Source: Hyphomicrobium sp. (GTDB lineage: Bacteria > Pseudomonadota > Alphaproteobacteria > Rhizobiales > Hyphomicrobiaceae). From it: a stretch of DNA of 11,615 nt. Made by a program: the position numbers and the translations under genes. Under the pieces are notes generated by a model. The model saw only the letters and a program-made list of their open reading frames with translations. It had not been told where the DNA came from and did no database searches. Location: the NCBI GenBank assembly GCA_030609245.1, contig JAUWCP010000054.1:1-11615 (forward strand), in the 5' to 3' direction. Numbering within the stretch: position 1 is the first letter of the stretch; each line of letters opens with the position of its first letter. This document shows positions 1 through 5,531 of the stretch, piece by piece.

Positions 1-374
1 TCATGACCCAAGTCGGTCATGACACTTCCGCGGTATTTTCGCCACACGGCAGTTGCGAGTCGCGCGACCCAATAACGATTCTTGAACGATCATAAGCCGC
101 GGATTTTAGTGGCGCTCCGGCCTCGCAACGCGAGCACGTAAATTGTGCGCGGGTGCTTGCGAAGAGCGGGCTTCCAAAAAAAAATCGACGAAACGAAATG
201 CGACCGGCGGCAACGCGCGTATCGTGTTGATCGTCGTGTCATGGTTGTGGAAATCTTTAGCTTCGTCAGCAGCGTACTCAACAGTTGGCGCAATCAATTC
301 ACCGGTTTTCCACCGCATCGGTTACCGCTAAAAGGCCGGCCTTCTCGCGCGCAACAGGATTTGCGTCCACTTGC

Positions 375-389
375 TTAACGAAGCGTAAA
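375..389 (+). promoter_or_regulatory. Candidate CtrA-like box (TTAA-N7-TAAA)
   Basis: The sequence reads TTAA, seven bases, then TAAA. This is one base away from the CtrA consensus TTAA-N7-TTAA known in alphaproteobacteria, where CtrA controls cell-cycle genes and, in Caulobacter, the replication origin. A single near match in about 600 bp of non-coding DNA can easily arise by chance, so this is only a weak candidate. Confidence 0.2.
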
Positions 390-440
390 GGGATAGCCTC
401 TGTCCACTGCGTTACTCACGTTGAGTCAACAGCGGTTGAT

Positions 441-456
441 TTAGTAACTTAGTAAC
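441..456 (+). repeat. Tandem 8-bp direct repeat TTAGTAAC x2
   Basis: Two exact copies of TTAGTAAC stand head to tail. The inverse of their core (GTTACT) occurs at 411-416, so the area holds both direct and inverted copies of the same hexamer around a GTTGAGTCAAC palindrome at 420-430. This arrangement resembles a protein-binding cluster, but no protein can be named. Confidence 0.5.
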
Positions 457-536
457 GACGAGCGTCAAGTCCAGGTTTTCCTCAGTATCTCGTCCCTGGC
501 TATATCGTCACTTTGATAATTGTATTGCGTATCTTT

Positions 537-552
537 CTGGGCGCGAGCCCAG
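537..552 (+). other. RNA hairpin with GNRA-type tetraloop
   Basis: CTGGGC and GCCCAG form a perfect 6-bp GC-rich stem closed by the loop GCGA, a stable GNRA tetraloop if transcribed. Two U-G wobbles could lengthen the stem at the base. It lies about 100 bases before the rhodanese start. No U-tract follows, so it is not a standard intrinsic terminator. It could be part of a leader structure. Confidence 0.4.
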
Positions 553-637
553 GGGGCCGGGGTGTTGTTTCCTTGAGCTTGTAAAACTCTGTAAATCGGG
601 CCGTCGCCAGAAGCAATTCTGCGGCACCGGCGTTGGT

Positions 638-643
638 GGAGGA
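638..643 (+). promoter_or_regulatory. Ribosome binding site of the rhodanese gene
   Basis: GGAGGA lies 5 bases before the GTG at 649, which is good spacing. It would be 14 bases from the in-frame ATG at 658, which is too far. This decides for the GTG start. Confidence 0.65.
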
Positions 644-648
644 CACAA

Positions 649-1092
649 GTGGAGTCGATGGAAGTCGTCCACATTGAGGATGTACCTGTGGAAGAAGTTT
701 GGGGTCGTCTAAAGAGCGATGCCAGCTCCACGTTGATCGATGTGCGGACGAGAGCGGAGTGGACCTTCGTTGGACTTCCCGATCTTAAGCAAATCGGGAA
801 ACAGATTCTGACGGTCGAGTGGCAAACATCTCCTGATAACAGGATCGATGCGGCATTCCCGGAGCGTTTGGCCATTGTGCTCGACGCGGCGGGAGCGAAG
901 AAAGACGCTGAATTATTTTTTGTCTGCCGATCTGGTATTCGAAGTCGCATGGCCGCGGAAGCCATGGCGAATTCAGGATACCAGCGATGTAGAAATGTGG
1001 CGGATGGTTTCGAGGGGCCACTCGATGCCAACCGTCATAGAGGGCAGGTCGCGGGATGGAAAGCCGCCGGCCTACCTTGGGTGCAAGGTTAG
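649..1092 (+). CDS. Single-domain rhodanese-like sulfurtransferase
   Basis: A 147-residue protein made of one rhodanese domain, a fold that carries sulfur as a persulfide on a catalytic cysteine. The visible marks are the N-terminal motif LIDVRTRAEW (residues 29-38), the active-site loop CRSGIRS with Cys93 as the probable persulfide residue, and the C-terminal ADGFEGPLD and GWKAAGLPW. This last part is typical of a group of small cytoplasmic rhodaneses common in alphaproteobacteria. The six-residue active loop points to sulfurtransferase rather than Cdc25-type phosphatase activity, which has a longer loop. No signal peptide is seen. The GTG start is chosen because of GGAGGA 5 bases upstream; an ATG three codons further in is the alternative. 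The natural sulfur donor and acceptor cannot be read from the sequence. It ends 127 bp before dnaA on the same strand, but nothing shows a functional link to replication. Confidence 0.93.
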   Translation: MESMEVVHIEDVPVEEVWGRLKSDASSTLIDVRTRAEWTFVGLPDLKQIGKQILTVEWQTSPDNRIDAAFPERLAIVLDAAGAKKDAELFFVCRSGIRSRMAAEAMANSGYQRCRNVADGFEGPLDANRHRGQVAGWKAAGLPWVQG

Positions 1093-1110
1093 CGCACCCA
1101 TTTCGGAAGA

Positions 1111-1170
1111 CTGAACAGAAGCGGATCGCGCAACCGCGGCGGCGGAAGGCGGCGATGCGGGCCTGTTCAG
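1111..1170 (+). repeat. 8-bp inverted repeat in the dnaA upstream region
   Basis: CTGAACAG (1111-1118) and CTGTTCAG (1163-1170) are exact reverse complements, 44 bases apart, in the short gap between the rhodanese stop and dnaA. The enclosed sequence is very GC-rich with smaller possible stems (GCGG 1121-1124 with CCGC 1134-1137). It could be a cruciform or RNA structure ending rhodanese transcription or shaping the dnaA leader, or a paired protein-binding site. No U-tract follows. Confidence 0.45.
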
Positions 1171-1219
1171 GGCAATTAGAGGTGTAAGTCAAAAGCGGAC
1201 AGAGTAGCGGGGGTTGGCA

Positions 1220-2755
1220 ATGCAAACGATTCAGAAGACGGAGCTAAAAGCTGCGGCTGACGGTAGCTTGGGTACGGGCCAGAGCGAGGCAAAGCAGCGT
1301 ACCGGCGAGCCGAAGGGCCTAAAGGTGCGCGCCATGCTGCGTGCGCGTCTCGGTGAAGATATTTTTTCCAGCTGGTTTCACGCGCTGGAATTCGACGGCT
1401 TCGACGGCAAGATCGTCAAGGTCTCAGTGCCGGTGAAGTTCCTCAGGACGTGGATCCAATCGCATTACTCGCAGGACCTGCTCGAGTGTTGCCGTGCCGA
1501 ATTCAAGGGGGCGGAACGCGTCGAGGTCGTGCTGCGCCAGCTCGGCGGAGCGGCCGCTGCGCGTTGCGACAATGGTCAAGCGGCACAGGTTGGATCTGGT
1601 GATGGTGCCAACGGGTCCCGGACAACTGTGCGCACTGAGCATGGTCAGCGGATGGCCGGTATCATGTCCCCTGCTCAATCGGTGGGTCGGACGAGTGTGG
1701 GCGGCTTCGAGGGCTCGCCGCTCGACCCGCGCTATACCTTCGAGAGCTTCGTAATCGGCTCTTCAAACCGCATGGCACATGCGGGCGCCACGCAGGTTGC
1801 CGAAACAGCGCTGGCTGATAATCCCGGGTTCAATCCGCTCTACATCCACTCATCGGTTGGCCTGGGAAAGACGCACTTGTTGCACGCTATCGCCTGGGAG
1901 GTTAAGCGGCGTGAGCCAAATGCGCAGGTGCTCTACCTGACAGCTGAGCGCTTCCGCTATCAGTTCGTCGAGGCGCTGCGCAGTCAGGATCCGCTCGCCT
2001 TTAAGGATAAATTCCGCTGCATCAATATCCTTTTGATCGATGATCTGGAGTTCATGCATGGCGAACGGACGGAGCAGGAGTTCGACCACATCATCAACGC
2101 TCTGCTTGATGGCGGGCGCCAGGTGGTTGTCGCCTCTGCGCGTGCACCCAACCACATTGAACGTCTCAACGAGCGCATGCGCTCTAGGCTTCAGCGGGGG
2201 CTCGTCACTGAGCTTGGAACGCTTGACCACGAACTCCGGCTAAGGATTCTGGAGAAGCGTCTGGCCGAAAAGCGCGCTGGCGATCCTTCCTTCACGTTGG
2301 ATCGTGAGGTACTGGAGCTTCTTGCCGAGCGCCTTACAGAAAGTGGGCGCGAGTTAGAGGGAGCTATCATCCGTCTCTATGCCACTTGGCAGTACATGCG
2401 CACGGCGATTACGCCCGACGTTGCCACGACGGTGATCCGCGATCTGGTGCAGGGACTGGAGCCGCGCCGCATCAAGATCGAGGATATTTTGCGCATCATC
2501 TCTCGTCACTTTGGCGTCTCGAAGGGCGATCTGCTTTCGCAGCGCCGTCATCGCTCGGTGGTGTGGCCGCGCCAGATTGGGATGTACCTCGCCAAGCAAC
2601 TGACTGCGCGTTCGTTGCCTGAGATTGGACGGCGGTTCGGCAACAGGGACCACACCACGGTGCTCCACGCCATTCGCAAGATTGAAGGACAGATAACGGA
2701 TAGTCCTCGCCTGAAAGATGAAATTGAAGAGCTGAAGAAGCTATTGAGCCACTGA
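1220..2755 (+). CDS. dnaA: Chromosomal replication initiator protein DnaA
   Basis: DnaA is the AAA+ ATPase that binds DnaA boxes and opens the replication origin. At 511 residues it is longer than E. coli DnaA (467); the extra length is in the N-terminus and the low-complexity linker (about 108-170). Domain I covers roughly residues 33-105. The AAA+ core starts near YTFESFVIG (172-180). Walker A reads SSVGLGKT (211-218), with Ser where the classic P-loop begins with Gly. Walker B is ILLIDD (270-275), and RMRSRLQRGL (319-328) is the arginine-finger region. DNA-binding domain IV ends the protein with VWPRQIGMYLAKQL and the signature DHTTVLHA (477-484). I chose the ATG because GGGGG ends 6 bases before it; an in-frame TTG at 1214 would add two residues. 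A hairpin overlaps the stop codon. Identity is certain, the exact start less so. Confidence 0.98.
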   Translation: MQTIQKTELKAAADGSLGTGQSEAKQRTGEPKGLKVRAMLRARLGEDIFSSWFHALEFDGFDGKIVKVSVPVKFLRTWIQSHYSQDLLECCRAEFKGAERVEVVLRQLGGAAAARCDNGQAAQVGSGDGANGSRTTVRTEHGQRMAGIMSPAQSVGRTSVGGFEGSPLDPRYTFESFVIGSSNRMAHAGATQVAETALADNPGFNPLYIHSSVGLGKTHLLHAIAWEVKRREPNAQVLYLTAERFRYQFVEALRSQDPLAFKDKFRCINILLIDDLEFMHGERTEQEFDHIINALLDGGRQVVVASARAPNHIERLNERMRSRLQRGLVTELGTLDHELRLRILEKRLAEKRAGDPSFTLDREVLELLAERLTESGRELEGAIIRLYATWQYMRTAITPDVATTVIRDLVQGLEPRRIKIEDILRIISRHFGVSKGDLLSQRRHRSVVWPRQIGMYLAKQLTARSLPEIGRRFGNRDHTTVLHAIRKIEGQITDSPRLKDEIEELKKLLSH

Positions 2756-2770
2756 ACGGTTTTCAGTGGC
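2748..2770 (+). terminator. Perfect hairpin spanning the dnaA stop codon
   Basis: GCCACTGAA (2748-2756) pairs perfectly with TTCAGTGGC (2762-2770) around the 5-nt loop CGGTT. The left arm contains the last codons and the TGA of dnaA. No U-tract follows, so this is not a standard intrinsic terminator. It may slow decay of the dnaA mRNA, act as a weak terminator, or be a protein site. Confidence 0.5.
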
Positions 2771-3037
2771 CGACCGGTCAGCCGTGCCCGGGCAAGGCGC
2801 GGCGAATCGGACCGGGGCGGGGCGGCGTCGGCATTGGCGCCGCTCCTAAGCCATTGGTAACCTCTGATAATATGAGCTTGCGCCGTCGCCCCTTGAAAAA
2901 GTCGGCGGCATCGGGTCAAGTTGCCTAAGCGCGAATCCTCATTCAGTTTAGTGGTCCCAGCCTCCGCGGCTCGCCGTCTCGCGAAAGGGCAGCCTTATGG
3001 CCTCTACAGGGACGAGGCTAGCCTCCCACAATGCGCC
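2771..3037 (+). other. dnaA-dnaN intergenic region
   Basis: Almost 300 bases without a gene separate dnaA from dnaN, so dnaN probably has a promoter of its own here. The only promoter-like bases are the AT-rich TGATAATAT at 2865-2873, which could be an extended -10 (TGA-TAATAT) but has no -35 at proper distance. A GC-rich part at 2810-2850 contains a possible 6-bp stem (GCGGCG with CGCCGC). No RNA gene or DnaA box is evident. Confidence 0.35.
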
Positions 3038-3043
3038 GAGGGA
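3038..3043 (+). promoter_or_regulatory. Ribosome binding site of dnaN
   Basis: GAGGGA lies 7 bases before the ATG at 3051. No such site precedes the in-frame ATG at 2997, so it decides the start. Confidence 0.7.
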
Positions 3044-3050
3044 AAAAGCC

Positions 3051-4169
3051 ATGCGGCTAGTGATTGAACGTGGTGAACTTTTGCGGGCGCTCGGCCACGT
3101 AACGAGTGTCGTTGAGCGGCGTACGACGATCCCCATTCTATCCAACGTGCTGTTGCGAACCCGCGATTCGACCCTAGAGTTCAAGGCCACAGATCTTGAG
3201 CGCGAGGTCATCGAGTCGGTTGCAGCCGACGTGAGCGCGCCCGGCGCCGTCACGGTTCCTGCGCACATTCTGCATGACATTGTGCGCAAGCTTCCCGACG
3301 GCAGCCAGGTCGACATTCGTAGAGACGCGGAAAAGGAGCGCCTGACGCTCGCCGCTGGCCACGCGCGGTTCGCGTTGCAAACGCTTCCCGCCGAGGATTT
3401 TCCTGACATTGCCGTCGGCCAGCTAAGCCATGAGTTTGAACTTGGCGCGCAAGACCTGAAACGACTCATCGATAAAACGCGGTTTGCCATCTCCACTGAG
3501 GAGACGCGCTACTATTTGAATGGCATCTACCTGCACACGGCGCAGGCCGACAAGGCGGCAACGCTGCGTGCGGTAGCAACAGACGGTCACCGGCTTGCCC
3601 AAGTCGAGTTGCCCCTTCCCAAGGGTGCCGATGGCATGCCAGGCGTCATTGTCCCACGCAAGACCGTGAACGAGCTTCACCGGCTGCTTGAGGACAGCAC
3701 GGCGACCATAAAGATCGGTGTAAGCCAAGCGAAAGTGCGCTTCGAGATCGGCACCGTGACACTCACGTCGAAACTGATCGATGGAACGTTTCCTGACTAC
3801 GGGCGTGTCATTCCGCAAGGCAACGACAAGGAGATGAAAGTCTCCAACGCGGAGTTTATAGGTGCTGTCGATCGTGTGTCGACGATCGCGAGCGAGCGCG
3901 GACGTGCCGTCAAGCTCAACATCAAGCCGAATAAGCTCATTCTGTCGGTCAACAACCCAGAGGGCGGTAGCGCAACCGAAGAGATCAGTGTGGCATACTC
4001 GGCCGATCCGCTCGAGATTGGATTCAACGCCCGCTATCTGCTCGATATTGCCAGTCAGCTCGAGGGTGAAGAGGCCTGCTTCAAGCTTGCTGATCCGGGC
4101 TCTCCCACCATGGTGCGGGACGCAGACGACGAGTCAGCGCTTTACGTGCTGATGCCAATGCGGGTGTAG
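3051..4169 (+). CDS. dnaN: DNA polymerase III subunit beta (sliding clamp)
   Basis: DnaN forms the ring-shaped dimer that slides on DNA and holds polymerase III and repair enzymes on the template. The 372-residue product has the usual length and the threefold-repeated clamp fold. It begins with the typical MRLVIERGELLRAL and RTTIPILSNVLL. It carries TDGHRLA in the middle domain, the loop FPDYGRVIP that forms part of the partner-binding pocket, and the family's C-terminal end YVLMPMRV, whose last residues line the hydrophobic cleft. The start at 3051 fits the family and has GAGGGA 7 bases upstream. A start at 2997 would add 18 residues not usual for DnaN. The gene is followed after only 3 bases by recF, which suggests one transcript and coupled translation. 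Confidence 0.98.
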   Translation: MRLVIERGELLRALGHVTSVVERRTTIPILSNVLLRTRDSTLEFKATDLEREVIESVAADVSAPGAVTVPAHILHDIVRKLPDGSQVDIRRDAEKERLTLAAGHARFALQTLPAEDFPDIAVGQLSHEFELGAQDLKRLIDKTRFAISTEETRYYLNGIYLHTAQADKAATLRAVATDGHRLAQVELPLPKGADGMPGVIVPRKTVNELHRLLEDSTATIKIGVSQAKVRFEIGTVTLTSKLIDGTFPDYGRVIPQGNDKEMKVSNAEFIGAVDRVSTIASERGRAVKLNIKPNKLILSVNNPEGGSATEEISVAYSADPLEIGFNARYLLDIASQLEGEEACFKLADPGSPTMVRDADDESALYVLMPMRV

Positions 4170-4172
4170 CCC

Positions 4173-5384
4173 GTGGAGGCAGCAGCCACGCGCGCGCCCA
4201 CGCCCAAACAAAGCGCCTCCGCCGCAACGCTATGGGTTGAGCGCCTGACGCTCACAAATTTCCGTAACTACGCCAATATCGTTCTGGAAGTTGGGCCGGG
4301 GCCGCAGGTCCTCATCGGCGCCAATGGTGCGGGCAAAACGAATCTTCTCGAAGCCGTCTCACTGTTGGCGCCTGGGCGTGGTCTGCGCCGGGCTGCCTTT
4401 CCTGAACTAACGCGTGGCGCCAACGGTGGCGGTTGGGCGGTTGCGGCGCGCGTGCATACCCATCTTGGCCAAGTTGATATCGGGACAGGGCTGGCGCCGC
4501 CGCAAGATTCCGGCGAACGCTCTAGCCGCCTTGTGCACATCAACGGGGAGAGGATTGGCGGCTCGGGCGCGCTGGCCGACTACGTCGAGATGGTGTGGCT
4601 GACGCCCGCCATGGATGGCTTATTCATGGGGCCGGGATCAGAACGCCGCCGCTTTCTCGACCGGCTCATTCTTTGTTTCGATCCGAGCTATCGCACGCGT
4701 GCGGGGCGTTTTGAGCGCGCCATGCAACAGCGCAACCGCTTGCTTGCCGACGGCGTGCGCGAAGCCGCGCGTTTTGAAGGCCTGGAGCAGGTGATGGCGG
4801 AGACCGGCACGGCGATTGCCGCCGCACGCGCTGAAGCTGTGGCGGGCCTTTCTGCTATTACGGCTGAGCGACAGGCGCGCGATCCAAACTCGCCGTTTCC
4901 ATGGGCGGGGCTCGCAATCGAAGGTTCGCTCGAAGCTGATCTCGCCCGGTTGGCCGCCGTCGAGGTGGAGGACGCCTACGCGGCGATCCTACGTGACACT
5001 CGCGAGCGCGACCGGGCTGCGGGCCGCACCCTTGAGGGGCCACACCGTTCTGATCTTCTGGTATCTCACGGGCCCAAGGAGTTGCCCGCGCGCCATTGCT
5101 CCACCGGAGAGCAGAAGGCGCTGCTTTTGGGCCTCGTCCTCGCCCATGCCGAACTCGTTGCGCGCCGCTGCGAGGGGATCGCTCCCATACTGCTTCTCGA
5201 CGAGATCACTGCGCATCTGGACGAGGCGCGCCGGGTGGCGCTCTTCGATGAGATCGTGCGTCTTGGGGCTCAGTCGTGGATGACTGGAACGGATCAAGGA
5301 TCGTTCGCCGCACTGCGCGACAATGCTCGCTTTTGGCAGGTTGAGGATGGGGCTTTAACAGGGTTTGTTGCCGCATCCGGCTGA
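4173..5384 (+). CDS. recF: DNA replication and repair protein RecF
   Basis: RecF is an SMC-like ATPase that, with RecO and RecR, loads RecA at single-strand gaps and helps stalled forks. The 403-residue product starts its core with VERLTLTNFRNY (22-33). It has Walker A GANGAGKT (49-56), the RecF hallmark EGPHRSDL (288-295), the ABC-type signature CSTGEQKALLLG (309-320), Walker B ILLLDE (339-344) and D-loop HLDEARR (348-354). It is somewhat longer than E. coli RecF (357) because of an Ala-rich N-terminal tail and a longer middle. The GTG start has no clear ribosome binding site, but it comes 3 bases after the dnaN stop, which fits translational coupling. No better in-frame start lies before the conserved core. 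A T6 run at 5422-5427 lies downstream without a convincing hairpin. Confidence 0.97.
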   Translation: MEAAATRAPTPKQSASAATLWVERLTLTNFRNYANIVLEVGPGPQVLIGANGAGKTNLLEAVSLLAPGRGLRRAAFPELTRGANGGGWAVAARVHTHLGQVDIGTGLAPPQDSGERSSRLVHINGERIGGSGALADYVEMVWLTPAMDGLFMGPGSERRRFLDRLILCFDPSYRTRAGRFERAMQQRNRLLADGVREAARFEGLEQVMAETGTAIAAARAEAVAGLSAITAERQARDPNSPFPWAGLAIEGSLEADLARLAAVEVEDAYAAILRDTRERDRAAGRTLEGPHRSDLLVSHGPKELPARHCSTGEQKALLLGLVLAHAELVARRCEGIAPILLLDEITAHLDEARRVALFDEIVRLGAQSWMTGTDQGSFAALRDNARFWQVEDGALTGFVAASG

Positions 5385-5484
5385 GCAGATATGGCCTCGT
5401 TGCAACTCATTGAAAAGCATCTTTTTTCGCTTGGGCGTCATGTCGTTCCGAGCATGCATTTTCACGATGCAACGGCTGGTTCCG

Positions 5485-5493
5485 TGGTATAAG
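5485..5493 (+). promoter_or_regulatory. Candidate extended -10 promoter of gyrB
   Basis: TGG-TATAAG fits an extended -10 element (TGn followed by TATAAT with one mismatch). No good -35 hexamer is found 16-18 bases upstream, which is common for extended -10 promoters. Transcription would start near 5500, leaving a leader of about 30 bases before the gyrB ATG. Confidence 0.4.
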
Positions 5494-5531
5494 AAACGCC
5501 AAGGCCGACCGACCCTCAAGGACAGAACTAT

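Larger units (their letters stand above)
1..648. other. Long non-coding stretch upstream of the rhodanese gene
   Basis: No reading frame here looks like a real gene: those present are short, overlap each other on both strands and have no recognisable protein or ribosome binding site. The stretch holds a repeated palindromic GTCATGA (1-7 and 16-22), a run of nine A (176-184), an imperfect hairpin (129-137 with 153-161), a palindrome GTTGAGTCAAC with a one-base centre (420-430), a tandem 8-bp repeat (441-456) and a small GNRA-type hairpin (537-552). Weak DnaA-box-like matches lie at 246-254 and 306-314, and a near-CtrA site at 375-389. It may carry promoters for the rhodanese gene or the 3' side of an upstream gene outside the window. 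No function can be assigned with confidence. Confidence 0.6.

Noticed and set aside
82..110. TTGAAC-N17-TTTAGT as a + strand promoter
   Set aside because: Each hexamer matches the consensus at only four of six positions and no gene follows for more than 500 bases.
176..184. Run of nine A as part of a terminator on the - strand
   Set aside because: On the - strand the T-run would need a stem directly before it (185-220 region), and no stable stem is found there.
465..1031. Open frame of 188 codons on the - strand
   Set aside because: It lies mostly antisense to the rhodanese gene, has no recognisable protein motif and is explained as its shadow in GC-rich DNA.
2865..2873. TGATAATAT as a dnaN promoter
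   Set aside because: It looks like an extended -10, but no -35 is at a usable distance and it lies about 180 bases from the dnaN start; too weak to list as a promoter.
2997..3050. Upstream ATG of dnaN giving an 18-residue extension
   Set aside because: No ribosome binding site, and the extension is not part of the usual clamp protein; the ATG at 3051 has GAGGGA before it.
5398..5474. CGTTGCA/TGCAACG inverted repeat plus a T6 run as a recF terminator
   Set aside because: The arms are 7 bp with a 63-base loop, and the T-run lies inside the loop rather than after the stem.
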